Shown: positions 30,979 to 39,407, counted from the first letter of the stretch. The stretch is DNA of 64,000 nucleotides from Actinobacteria bacterium IMCC26103 (GCA_002284875.1 CP015604.1:496001-560000); one strand, 5' to 3'. The notes: a model not told the origin generated them from the sequence alone. Numbers and translations are program-made.

Positions 30979-31581
30979 ATGAGCCAACAAGATCAAGTTG
31001 AGTTCACCCTCTGGTTGCGTGAGAACCAGAAGGCTTTTCTGCGTGCGGCCAAAGTTATTTGCTTTGATACACAAAATGCTGAAGATGTACTACAGGAAGC
31101 CCTAGCCGACGTCTATAAACGTTGGAGCAAGATACGAGTACATGAAAACCCGGAAGCTTACTTAATGCGCGTGATGGTCAGTAAGCATGCCGATATGCGC
31201 CGTAAATGGTTACGTCGCCAGCAAGAGAAGGAAACTTCCTGGGACTTGGCTGAAAATATTCGCGACCTAGTCGATCAGACTGATGATGTAACGCAGCGCC
31301 TATTAGTTCAGGCTGCTCTTAAATCTTTGAGTGCCGCACAGCGTGCAGTGTTAGTTCTAATCTACGAACACGGAATGGTTCTGCGCGAGGTAGCCGATGT
31401 TTTGCAGATTCCAATGGGTACTGCAGCATCACATTTAGCGCGCGGTAAAGCGGCAGTTGCGGCATATGTTGAGTTAGTTCCAGAACTTGAAAAGTCGGCA
31501 AATAAAGAACTAACTGGTTCAAATAACGTAAAGATCGAAATCGAAACGGTGATCGCGGAAGTGGTGGATAACAATGAGTGA
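30979..31581 (+). CDS. ECF-type RNA polymerase sigma factor (SigE family-like)
   Basis: Small alternative sigma factor, 200 residues. Region 2 contains DTQNAEDVLQEALADVYKRWSKI and PEAYLMRVMVSKHADMRRK; region 4 has LKSLSAAQRAVLVLIYEHGMVLREVADVL with the helix-turn-helix PMGTAASHLARGKAA. GGAG (30970-30973) precedes ATG 30979; a GTG at 30973 overlaps that site and is less likely. A 40-residue C-terminal tail follows region 4. It lies 21 bases after the MFS gene and overlaps the next gene by eight bases, so the TTT transporter, MFS carrier, sigma factor and membrane protein may share one mRNA. Targets cannot be deduced. Confidence 0.9.
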   Translation: MSQQDQVEFTLWLRENQKAFLRAAKVICFDTQNAEDVLQEALADVYKRWSKIRVHENPEAYLMRVMVSKHADMRRKWLRRQQEKETSWDLAENIRDLVDQTDDVTQRLLVQAALKSLSAAQRAVLVLIYEHGMVLREVADVLQIPMGTAASHLARGKAAVAAYVELVPELEKSANKELTGSNNVKIEIETVIAEVVDNNE

Positions 31582-32221
31582 TGTAGATCCGCTTATTAAA
31601 CGCGAGATGCAATGGATGGCCCTCGGCGTCCTAGAAAATCGTGATTTGGCACCAATCATTATTGCTAAGGTGCGACGCCGGAAAATACGTCGCGCATTTT
31701 TCTCAGTCGTCGCTGTCTTAGCAATCAGTGGACTAAGTATCGGGATATTTGAATTCTTTAATAAGCCTGCGACAGTTGTCGTTAATCCAGATTCTGGCGT
31801 AACTGGCAATAACACAGGATCACAACCAGAAATAATCGGCCTGCAATCTGATTACCCAGTTACCTGGGAACAGAGCGTTGGTGATCTTGGTGCAATTAGC
31901 GGTGCTGGAGGAATTGGTGACACTCTTGGTGGCTTAACTGCAGTCGGCTTGAAGATTTCTTGGGAACGTTGCGGCCAAGGACAATGTCCAATTACTTGGG
32001 TATTGAGTTTGGAAAATAAGACTCAGGATTTGATTTCGACTGCGCCATCGCTTGGGATATTTACCGGCCACACACCGATCGTCAGTGATTCAAGGCCAAC
32101 AACAGTCTTGCCAGGCGGCACAGCGCTCTTGGTCTATAGCTTCCCGGAGTTCAAGGATTCCCTGAACACATCGCCGCGCGAAACTTGGCAGTGGAACTGG
32201 TATCTGGCTCAACTCCGTTAG
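31574..32221 (+). CDS. Single-pass membrane protein, candidate anti-sigma factor
   Basis: Unrecognised 215-residue protein. Residues 1-38 are cytoplasmic and charged (DPLIKREMQWMALGVLENRDLAPIIIAKVRRRK), one hydrophobic segment spans about 40-62, and the rest is external with a Ser/Thr/Gly linker and a beta-rich domain holding one Cys pair (ERCGQGQCPITW). The gene overlaps the sigma factor gene by eight bases, the arrangement normal for sigma/anti-sigma pairs. No zinc-binding HxxxCxxC motif is present, so an anti-sigma role is inference from position and topology only. Confidence 0.65.
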   Translation: MSDVDPLIKREMQWMALGVLENRDLAPIIIAKVRRRKIRRAFFSVVAVLAISGLSIGIFEFFNKPATVVVNPDSGVTGNNTGSQPEIIGLQSDYPVTWEQSVGDLGAISGAGGIGDTLGGLTAVGLKISWERCGQGQCPITWVLSLENKTQDLISTAPSLGIFTGHTPIVSDSRPTTVLPGGTALLVYSFPEFKDSLNTSPRETWQWNWYLAQLR

Positions 32222-32255
32222 GAGTCTGAGCGGTACAAATGGCTCAACTCCGTTA
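32205..32255 (+). repeat. 16-bp direct repeat spanning the stop of the membrane protein gene
   Basis: TGGCTCAACTCCGTTA occurs at 32205-32220 and again, exact, at 32240-32255. The first copy covers the last codons and the first bases of the TAG stop at 32219-32221; the second lies in the untranslated region 35 bases downstream. Confidence 0.95.
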
Positions 32256-32297
32256 AAAAACCTCCAGTTTCCCTAGTCTCGAGGTACCCCTAGCGCA

Positions 32298-32349
32298 TAA
32301 ATTAGCCCCTGTAGCGCGGTAACCAAGAAGAAGCCATACCTGTGGCTTC
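32298..32349 (+). promoter_or_regulatory. Promoter region and leader hairpin of the 32371 gene
   Basis: TAAATT at 32298-32303 fits the TAnnnT -10 class, but I see no good -35. Downstream, GAAGCCA (32330-32336) pairs with TGGCTTC (32343-32349) around a six-base loop, ending 12 bases before GGGGGA of the ribosome site. The promoter call is weak; the hairpin is clear. Confidence 0.35.
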
Positions 32350-32370
32350 GCCTATCTCTACGGGGGAAAT

Positions 32371-34260
32371 GTGAAAAAGAAACTAATCGCCGGGGCTTCG
32401 TCCCTAGCTCTTTTAGCGGGGCTGATCACAGTTGCTAATCCAGCAAGTGCAGCAACCATCCGCTTGCCTAAATCTGCAATGAACGCCTGCGTTGTTCAAA
32501 ATGGCATTTATTGCATTGAATCAGTAACACTTACAACAGGCTCAGGACAGAAAATTCCTTTGACCTACGTACCTAGCGGAACTGAAGTTCCAGCTAAGAA
32601 GACACCTTCAGATTTCTTTGCGCCAGTTGCGCAGATCAAGGGTGGCAAAGTCGTAGATAACAACTGGTGGATATCGCAGTACCAGCGTGATGTTCTTACA
32701 TCCGGCAAGTTTGTTATGCAAGATCTATCTTCACTTCTCGGGACAGCTAATCACCCAGAACAGGGTGCGAAGTACGATGCAGCGAAGAAGGTTTACGACA
32801 TCAACAAGCCACTTGATTCATACAGCTACCCAATGGATTGCTGGAACCCAACTACAAAGGCAACAACCAAGACTACTTTTAGTGAATGCTTTAAGGGCTC
32901 TGTAGCTTTCTTGCAGGATAACGAAGTCAAGTTCTTCTTCTTCTATCCAACAGCTGCAGAAGCAGCTAAGCAGATCGCTAACTTTACCGGCGTAACATTT
33001 ATTGACCTTGCTGAACTTTCAGCGACTCAACAGCGCCCAGTATCGGGAACAACTTATGATGCTGCTACAAAGACCTTTAAGGCAACCGAAGGAATCATCA
33101 TTCCTATCTGGGTTACCCAAAATGCTTTGGTTAATGGTTGGGCGGTAGCGGGTACACCTGCTGCAGTTCCAGCAGATCCAGCAGCGGCGGCAACAACAGT
33201 TGCACCAACTACTGAGAGCGCAACAGCAGAAGCAACAGAACTTGCTGCAACCGCACCACTTGCACCAGCTCCCGGCGTTGCAGTCGGAACACCAGCAGAA
33301 GCTGGCCGCGCTCTCGTTGGTCGTTGGACACACCCTGATTGGCAAGGACTAAATCTTGGTTCACTTGGTTATGACGGACTTTATGTTGAAGCAAAGACTC
33401 CTAACGAGTTCGTTTCCAGCATGCTCTTCGTTGATGTTCTTCCAACACTTACAGGTGCTGATAAGAAGACAAATCTCGCAGGTCAGGTCGGTAACAAGGC
33501 ATATGCAGTAAGCCTTGATTCAGATATCGTCATTACAGTCAAGGTTCGCGTAGGCGAAATGCAGACTGGTGTGACCGTTGCTGTAGGTACCGACATAGTC
33601 GTAACACCACAACCTGGTGGCGAGTACAACGCAATTTCAATCACTGGAACACCAGTAACAGTTCCATTAGCTAAATCAGTTAAGGATTGCGAGGGCGAAG
33701 CCGGCATTTCTAAGGCTAATGTTCGTCAATTCCAGATGATCGCAATGGCATCTAACGATGACACTTCAGGATTCGGTGTCGACGGTACTTCTGGTGGAAT
33801 GTATGTGGGCTCCAACGGTGTCTGCGGACTTTCAACTCCAGTATGGAGTGAAACCGACAAGGCATTCACATGGCGTGCTGCCGCTCCTCACTTTGCACCA
33901 GATGGTGTAACAGTGAACAAGGGCTTCTACAAAGCGGTAATTCCAGTAGCAGATGCTGCACTTCTTTGGGGTATGACTAATCCAAATGATGCTGCTTCAG
34001 CTCTTGAAATTTCGCTTACAACTGAAGCAGGCGGAACCGCAGCCTTCCTCAAGAACATCAGCGTGAAGAACGGCAAGATCATCATCGATGTATCTGGCTT
34101 TGAATACTCACGTCCAAAGCTCAAGATTGGTATTAAGAAGGGCTACAAGCCTGCTGCCAAGATCTTGAACAAGACAACAATCACATGCGTTAAGGGTAAG
34201 ACTGTAAAGAAGATCACTGCAGTTCAGCCAGCATGTCCAGCAGGTTATACAAAGAAGTAG
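32371..34260 (+). CDS. Secreted protein, paralogue 1 of 3, with Cys/Lys C-terminal tail
   Basis: Unrecognised exported protein of 629 residues. GTG start with GGGGGA upstream. Signal peptide 1-28 (LIAGASSLALLAGLITV, cut near ASA-A). An N-terminal domain has the paired cysteines ACVVQNGIYCIE. An Ala/Pro/Thr-rich linker (about 268-312) leads to a second beta-rich domain with AAPHFAPDG, and the last 26 residues form the tail TCVKGKTVKKI ... CPAGYTKK. Domains and tail are shared with the next two genes. It may be a surface or released protein; function is unknown. No membrane anchor or sorting LPxTG motif is present. Confidence 0.85.
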   Translation: MKKKLIAGASSLALLAGLITVANPASAATIRLPKSAMNACVVQNGIYCIESVTLTTGSGQKIPLTYVPSGTEVPAKKTPSDFFAPVAQIKGGKVVDNNWWISQYQRDVLTSGKFVMQDLSSLLGTANHPEQGAKYDAAKKVYDINKPLDSYSYPMDCWNPTTKATTKTTFSECFKGSVAFLQDNEVKFFFFYPTAAEAAKQIANFTGVTFIDLAELSATQQRPVSGTTYDAATKTFKATEGIIIPIWVTQNALVNGWAVAGTPAAVPADPAAAATTVAPTTESATAEATELAATAPLAPAPGVAVGTPAEAGRALVGRWTHPDWQGLNLGSLGYDGLYVEAKTPNEFVSSMLFVDVLPTLTGADKKTNLAGQVGNKAYAVSLDSDIVITVKVRVGEMQTGVTVAVGTDIVVTPQPGGEYNAISITGTPVTVPLAKSVKDCEGEAGISKANVRQFQMIAMASNDDTSGFGVDGTSGGMYVGSNGVCGLSTPVWSETDKAFTWRAAAPHFAPDGVTVNKGFYKAVIPVADAALLWGMTNPNDAASALEISLTTEAGGTAAFLKNISVKNGKIIIDVSGFEYSRPKLKIGIKKGYKPAAKILNKTTITCVKGKTVKKITAVQPACPAGYTKK

Positions 34261-34303
34261 TTTCTTAACTGCTTCCTTATAGACGATAGAGGGCAAAGCC
34301 GTT

Positions 34304-34335
34304 CCTCGGCTCGCTAAGAAATTAGTGAGCCGGGG
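34304..34335 (+). other. Hairpin between paralogues 1 and 2
   Basis: A 13-bp stem with two G-T pairs (34304-34316 with 34323-34335) and a six-base loop, 43 bases after the paralogue 1 stop. No T run follows. It may reduce read-through, so that paralogues 2 and 3 are made at a different level. Confidence 0.5.
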
Positions 34336-34384
34336 GCGGTCTCCTCAATTCATCAGGACTAAATATTTTAAGACTGGGGATACC

Positions 34385-36097
34385 TTGAAGCACATAAGCA
34401 AGTTTTCAATACTTCTAATTGCAGTGGCTCTTGTATCTCCATCACTTGCGCATAGTGCCGATTCGTTCGATGAACAACATTTAGCTTCCCCAGCTCCTGC
34501 GAAGAATTATCAGGGCTATTTACTTCAGGACTCTGCAGAAATCACCCGTTTCAACTCTGGACTGATTAGTTTTAAATTAAATGCAGCGCAAAGTATTGAA
34601 TCAATTACAGCATGCTCATCGCTCTCTCAAATCGGTTGCGAATTTACGGCCAAGCAGTTTTATAGAGCAATACTTCAAAAATGTGACTCAGTAAATACAG
34701 TTGATTGCATAACAAATGTCTCTGCAAAGACCGATGATGGAAAAGAACTCGATGTTCAACCCGCGGGAATTTTCGCCGATAAAGGAAAGTTCGACTTCCA
34801 GGGCGATCCATCACAAAATTTACCTGCTGGTGGGGGAGCAATTCTTGTAAAGATTCCCGGTGCACCTCACGCTGGCGGAGATCTATATTTAATTAAATCC
34901 GAGATGGTCGGTGTTCGTGAGACTAGAAATTCACCAACTGCCAAATTCTTAATGCAGCGTATGCAAACCGGAATATTTGCAGTAGCCATTGAAAAAGGCA
35001 GCTTCGGATATATGGGAATGTCTACCGATCCAAAGCAATACCCATCTTTGGATTGGCTTATTGGAACAATGTTCGGCCAAGCTCCCGCTACGGGCACATG
35101 CATCATGTCTACCGAGACAGAGTGCGCTAAAGGTTACCCACTTCCACAGAACATAGCATTTGGCTTGCAATTTAGAATGAACAACCAACTCAATGGTTGG
35201 CTGCACGGGCGCATGAAAGCACCAGCCATTACTTTAGTAAAAGAATCTGCCGGTACACAGTTACTTACCGTTCAGGCAAATGCCATTAAGGTCCCACTTA
35301 TTGATGTTTGGGTAAATAACGATGCAATGCCAGCAGGGCTAAAGAATTATTATGCAAATGTTCCTAATTATGGAAGCACAGCAATTGGCACCAAAGACCA
35401 ACCACTTTCAGAGATTGCTCTTCGACGTGACGGAAATGGATCTAACGATGCCAACACGATGAAAGAATTTGTTAATTGGCTTCCTGTAATTGGCGATAAA
35501 GCTCAGGGAATGCCTACTGCTTGGATGCTAAAGACCATGATCTCTTTTGGAGATACCAGTTCTGAGAATCCTTGTTTTGCGAAGAGCAATGGATTTGCCG
35601 GTGTTGTATCAACGAATGCCGCCCAGTACATAGATGGGCCGCCTACTTTTAATAAATCTGAGGGGCTGCTTGATTACAAGGTTGCCGCTCCTCACTTAAC
35701 TTCAACTGGCGAAGTATTTAAAGGAACGTATGACCTCGTTATGAGTTCAGTTGTAGCACGTTGCTTGTACGGATTCTCGAAAGCTCCAATAGGAGCAACA
35801 ATCTCGATCGTTTCCGAATCTGGAGAGCCTAATGTGGCAACAACTTTGGTCCGTGAAAAAGATGGCTTCTTAAACTTAGCGGCTTATAACTTCACTTTCT
35901 CTTCACCAACCGTCCGAGTGAAGCTGACTCAAGAAGCCCCAGCCCCCGCACCTTCTGCATCAGCCACACCAACTTCTTCACCTTCGATGGCACCAGTCTC
36001 CGTAAAGAAGAGCTCGATTACTTGCGTTAAAGGCAAGACTTCAAAGAAGGTTACAGCTGTAAACCCTAAGTGCCCAACCGGATATAAGAAGAAGTAG
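34385..36097 (+). CDS. Secreted protein, paralogue 2 of 3, with Cys/Lys C-terminal tail
   Basis: Unrecognised exported protein, 570 residues from TTG 34385, chosen because GGGGA lies just upstream and the product then starts with a clean signal peptide (KHISKFSILLIAVALVSPSLAHSA). A longer frame begins at 34325. Visible features: APHAGGDLYLIKSE, NGWLHGRMKAPAI, the block VSTNAAQYIDGPPTFNK, then DYKVAAPHLTSTGE and KGTYDLVMSSVVARCLYGFS, a Pro/Ala/Ser linker, and the tail ITCVKGKTSKKV ... CPTGYKKK. Matching blocks in paralogue 3 appear in the same order. Function unknown. Confidence 0.83.
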   Translation: MKHISKFSILLIAVALVSPSLAHSADSFDEQHLASPAPAKNYQGYLLQDSAEITRFNSGLISFKLNAAQSIESITACSSLSQIGCEFTAKQFYRAILQKCDSVNTVDCITNVSAKTDDGKELDVQPAGIFADKGKFDFQGDPSQNLPAGGGAILVKIPGAPHAGGDLYLIKSEMVGVRETRNSPTAKFLMQRMQTGIFAVAIEKGSFGYMGMSTDPKQYPSLDWLIGTMFGQAPATGTCIMSTETECAKGYPLPQNIAFGLQFRMNNQLNGWLHGRMKAPAITLVKESAGTQLLTVQANAIKVPLIDVWVNNDAMPAGLKNYYANVPNYGSTAIGTKDQPLSEIALRRDGNGSNDANTMKEFVNWLPVIGDKAQGMPTAWMLKTMISFGDTSSENPCFAKSNGFAGVVSTNAAQYIDGPPTFNKSEGLLDYKVAAPHLTSTGEVFKGTYDLVMSSVVARCLYGFSKAPIGATISIVSESGEPNVATTLVREKDGFLNLAAYNFTFSSPTVRVKLTQEAPAPAPSASATPTSSPSMAPVSVKKSSITCVKGKTSKKVTAVNPKCPTGYKKK

Positions 36098-36101
36098 GAA
36101 T

Positions 36102-37856
36102 GTGAAAAAGATACTTGCAGGGTTAATCGCATTTGCCTTTATTTTTGGAAGCTCTTCTTCCGTTTTGGCTGCCAGTGAAACTGTAGGTGACTCGGGGCGC
36201 ATTTGGGCCGTTCCTGATGATGCGGATCGTGGAATGCATGTTCAGCGATTTTTAGATGCATCTCCAGACATACCTAGTTCTTATTTGATTGATTACAACG
36301 CTTGGCAAAGTGACGCATATAAAGATCCAACATGCCAAAGTGCCACTGATTCAAACTGTAAATCAGAGTCACTTGGTTACAACGCGTTGCTACCTGTTTG
36401 CGGAGCTCTAAGCACGGTTTATTGCATTGAAGATTTTGGGGTTATTAACTCTGCGGGCGAATCTACAAAAGCGTCATTTTCTCGATATTTTCCTACTGAG
36501 GCGTTAAACAAATTCACCTCGGCCGAAAATCTAAAATTACCTTTCGGCGCTACGGGTAGCATTTTTGATCTACCAAGCGCACCACATGAAGGTGGCACTT
36601 TGTATTACGTATCGGCGCTTACCAAAGGTGAATTGCGAAAGAGCTCAGGCGCAGATCTTCAGTCACTCAATATCGATATTTATCCCGTAAAACTAGAATC
36701 AGGTGATAACGCAATTCAAGATGTTGATCCTGGTATGTCGAAGGAGACTAATGGCGGTTCAGGACACCCCGTTGGTCAATGGCGCTTTGCAAGTTTCGGA
36801 TTTTCGGGAAAGAGTTTCTGCGTGGCTGGAAGTGTGAAAGAAAAACTTTGTGCGCAGCGTTATGCATTTCCGGCTGATAAGAAGTTCTATATAAAGCTAA
36901 AACTTCAGAATAAGCCAAAGGGATGGTTGCACGGCAGAATTTACAAGCCAGACGTTTCCTTTACTGAAATTACTGGTGGATATTCCTTCTATATTGCAGC
37001 CAATCCGGTTGCTGTTCCTGTTGTATACAAAATGTACCGATACCCAGAAATGCCTCAGGCGCTTAAGGACCAATACGATGTTAAAACCGGAGGATATAAA
37101 CCCGAAGTTGCCCTTCGAACACCTAATCCAAATGGGGCGCCCGAAGGTTGTGGTCGATCTGTGTGTACAGAAGATCCAATGACACGAAATGTGATCATCG
37201 CGCCAAGTGCTTCAAGCAAGTTTGGTATGGATCAGTTGAAGTTTTGGCTGCCATTTGTCGAAGATAAAGCAACAACTCTTTTGGGAACTTGGTCTCTTCG
37301 CACATTGGAAGAGAATGAAACCCAAAATGCATCTGAGTGCTTCAAGAATGGTGATAAAGGTGTGACTGGCATTGTTACTACAAATGCAACCCAATATTCT
37401 GCCGGTCCTCCAACGCTTAATAAAGGTGAGGGAACACTTGAGTATCAAGTAGCAGCACCTCACTTCACCACAAAAGGTGATGAGTTCTTAGGAACATATG
37501 ACCTGATTATGCGATCCGATGTTGCTCGATGCGTGTATGGGTTCTCAGCTGCACCAGTAAGAGCATCGCTTTCTGTAGTAAGTGACAAGGGTGATCAGAA
37601 AGTTGCCACTGAAATTCTTGGCGAAAAGAATGGGTGGCTTTACCTTTCAGCTGGTGGATTTACTTATTCATCTCCAACTATCAAGGTAAAACTTGAGCAG
37701 GATGCTCCAGCTCCAGTTGCAACTCCAACACCTACCCCGAGCGCCTCTTCTAAACCAGTAGTAAAGACTGCCACAATTACGTGCGTCAAAGGCAAGGTAA
37801 TCAAAAAGGTAACTGCGGTAAATCCAAAGTGCCCAACTGGCTATAAGAAGAAGTAG
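36102..37856 (+). CDS. Secreted protein, paralogue 3 of 3, with Cys/Lys C-terminal tail
   Basis: Unrecognised exported protein, 584 residues. GTG start only four bases after the paralogue 2 stop, with AGGA inside the stop region. Signal peptide 1-24 (ILAGLIAFAFIFGSSSSVLA). Shared blocks with paralogue 2: CGALSTVYCIEDFG, APHEGGTLYYVSA, KGWLHGRIYKPDV, VTTNATQYSAGPPTLNK, YQVAAPHFTTKGDEF, GTYDLIMRSDVARCVYGFS, a Pro/Thr/Ser linker and the tail ITCVKGKVIKKV ... CPTGYKKK. It has extra cysteines in the middle (GCGRSVC). Co-transcribed with paralogue 2 and the DUF4436-like gene. Confidence 0.85.
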   Translation: MKKILAGLIAFAFIFGSSSSVLAASETVGDSGRIWAVPDDADRGMHVQRFLDASPDIPSSYLIDYNAWQSDAYKDPTCQSATDSNCKSESLGYNALLPVCGALSTVYCIEDFGVINSAGESTKASFSRYFPTEALNKFTSAENLKLPFGATGSIFDLPSAPHEGGTLYYVSALTKGELRKSSGADLQSLNIDIYPVKLESGDNAIQDVDPGMSKETNGGSGHPVGQWRFASFGFSGKSFCVAGSVKEKLCAQRYAFPADKKFYIKLKLQNKPKGWLHGRIYKPDVSFTEITGGYSFYIAANPVAVPVVYKMYRYPEMPQALKDQYDVKTGGYKPEVALRTPNPNGAPEGCGRSVCTEDPMTRNVIIAPSASSKFGMDQLKFWLPFVEDKATTLLGTWSLRTLEENETQNASECFKNGDKGVTGIVTTNATQYSAGPPTLNKGEGTLEYQVAAPHFTTKGDEFLGTYDLIMRSDVARCVYGFSAAPVRASLSVVSDKGDQKVATEILGEKNGWLYLSAGGFTYSSPTIKVKLEQDAPAPVATPTPTPSASSKPVVKTATITCVKGKVIKKVTAVNPKCPTGYKKK

Positions 37857-37863
37857 AGGAATT

Positions 37864-38835
37864 GTGAAAGTTTTACGCACTAGGTTCTTTCAAACCTTCA
37901 TGGTGATCGCCGTTGCATATCTGGGCATAGTTGTGATGATCTCTCAAGACCCTGCCGATGATGCGACAGCAATTGATGACAAGTTGATTTCGATGAGTTC
38001 TGATAACCGCCTTGAGTTATTGGTGCAGATTACTGGCGTGAATCCACTTGAGGGAACTGCAAATGCGCGAGTCTTGCCTTGGCCAAATAGCGATGACGTT
38101 GGTTTCCGCTTGAAGAGTGGTTGGGTTCCAGGCCAAGATGTTGACTTAATCGTTGACTCTGTAATTGGTGCAAGTAACGGCGGAAGCAATACCTACAGCT
38201 TTAAAAGGGATATTCCGACTGGTGGCTTTGATGTTCAGATCGATGAGCAACCAGGTGCAGGTCCGCGTTCTGATGTCGGTTGGTATCCGATGGATAAGTA
38301 TTCATTTGAGATCCCAATTAGTGCGATCGGAACTTTGGAAAATGGTGATCAAGCAACGCTAAATATCTTGCCTTTGGATTACACAAAGAAGATCGATACC
38401 TTTGATATTCATATGATCCACGGCCTCTGGAACGATGCCTTCACAACGGTAACAATGGATGATCCAAAGTCCTTCGATGCAGCAGTCGATGAATTCAATA
38501 ATGGCCAGTCATCCTCAGTGTTTGAAGCAGTTCGTTCCAATTCAACGAAGTTACTTGTAACAATTATTTTGTTGTTGATGATCACTGCAATGGTTTCAGT
38601 GACGATCATGACTTACATGGTGGTAACCGGAAGTCGCCCACCAACTCTGTCATCACTTACATGGGCTGCAGCGCTGACTTATTCATTGATCTCACTCCGT
38701 GGCCTAATGCCTGGTGGTCCACCGATCGGCATCTTCGTCGACAAGATCTTCTACTTCCCGGCTCTGATCGTGACCCTGGTCTGTTCTCTCTGGGTCTTGG
38801 TTACTTGGGTTCGCCGCGAGGATTTCCAGAGCTAA
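37864..38835 (+). CDS. DUF4436-like membrane protein
   Basis: Integral membrane protein of 323 residues. GTG start with AGAGGA seven bases after the paralogue 3 stop. One N-terminal hydrophobic segment (about 9-27), a large external beta-rich domain (30-215, with YPMDKYSFEIPI), then three membrane segments (about 230-255, 265-280, 295-315) with the connecting LRGLMPGGPPIGIFVDK. This topology and the PGxPPIG motif fit actinobacterial DUF4436 proteins as I remember them; no biochemical role is known. Position suggests it works with the secreted paralogues, perhaps as partner or anchor. Confidence 0.75.
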   Translation: MKVLRTRFFQTFMVIAVAYLGIVVMISQDPADDATAIDDKLISMSSDNRLELLVQITGVNPLEGTANARVLPWPNSDDVGFRLKSGWVPGQDVDLIVDSVIGASNGGSNTYSFKRDIPTGGFDVQIDEQPGAGPRSDVGWYPMDKYSFEIPISAIGTLENGDQATLNILPLDYTKKIDTFDIHMIHGLWNDAFTTVTMDDPKSFDAAVDEFNNGQSSSVFEAVRSNSTKLLVTIILLLMITAMVSVTIMTYMVVTGSRPPTLSSLTWAAALTYSLISLRGLMPGGPPIGIFVDKIFYFPALIVTLVCSLWVLVTWVRREDFQS

Positions 38836-39026
38836 AAGGGGCTTTTCACCCGAAATACTGGGCGTGTCTAGGGGGTCCAATAGGGCCAAATTAGCCAATT
38901 TCCCTTTATAAGGGGGGTGGCTTTAGACTGCACCTTCGCGCCTAGCGGAAATCCTGAGGGTTTTTGGTGGGTGCAACCGCGCTCGCAAACGGGTGTGGGT
39001 TCAATTTGAAACAGAAGTGGGTATTA

Positions 39027-39248
39027 GTGGCTAGCAAAGATGGCGCCATCGAGATCGAAGGTTCCGTTGCTGAAGCTTTACCTAACGCAATGTTTCGCGT
39101 TGAACTAACTAATGGACACAAGATTCTTGCGCACATCAGCGGCAAGATGCGAAAGAACTACATTCGCATCCTTCCTGGTGATCGTGTGATCGTAGAACTA
39201 AGTCCATATGACCTCACCCGAGGTCGAATTATTTACCGTTACAAGTAA
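39027..39248 (+). CDS. infA: Translation initiation factor IF-1
   Basis: OB-fold initiation factor that binds the ribosomal A site, 73 residues. GTG start at 39027 gives [26 protein letters not shown], the family N-terminus; an in-frame GTG at 38964 would add 21 residues and is unlikely. It ends [13 protein letters not shown]. The 190-base gap before it holds TAGACT (38924-38929), a possible -10 box without a clear -35, and the short palindrome CCCTT-TAT-AAGGG. infA is separated from map by the 12-kb inserted block. Confidence 0.96.
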   Translation: MASKDGAIEIEGSVAEALPNAMFRVELTNGHKILAHISGKMRKNYIRILPGDRVIVELSPYDLTRGRIIYRYK

Positions 39249-39267
39249 CGAAAGACTGGAGCAAGAC

Positions 39268-39381
39268 ATGAAGGTTAATCCAAGCGTTAAGAAGATTTGC
39301 GATAAGTGCAAAGTCATTCGCCGCAAGGGTCGCGTCATGGTCATTTGCGAGAACCTTCGTCACAAGCAACGTCAAGGTTAA
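39268..39381 (+). CDS. rpmJ: 50S ribosomal protein L36, zinc-binding form
   Basis: Smallest large-subunit protein, 37 residues. It begins [21 protein letters not shown] and ends [11 protein letters not shown]. The zinc ligands C11, C14, C27 and H32 are all present. It lies 19 bases after infA, as in most bacteria. A TTAAAACC/GGTTTTAA stem (39378-39385 with 39390-39397) overlaps its stop codon. Confidence 0.97.
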   Translation: MKVNPSVKKICDKCKVIRRKGRVMVICENLRHKQRQG

Positions 39382-39407
39382 AACCTTTAGGTTTTAACAA
39401 GAAGGCA

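Noticed and set aside
30950-32303. Common ECF promoter motif upstream of the sigma gene and paralogue 1
   Set aside because: Both regions contain AGGTA-CC followed by a CGC-ATA-like run, but spacing differs and two examples are not enough to define a motif.
38834-38846. Terminator after the DUF4436-like gene
   Set aside because: AAAAG-GGG-CTTTT is only a five-base, mostly A-T stem with a three-base loop; too weak to call.
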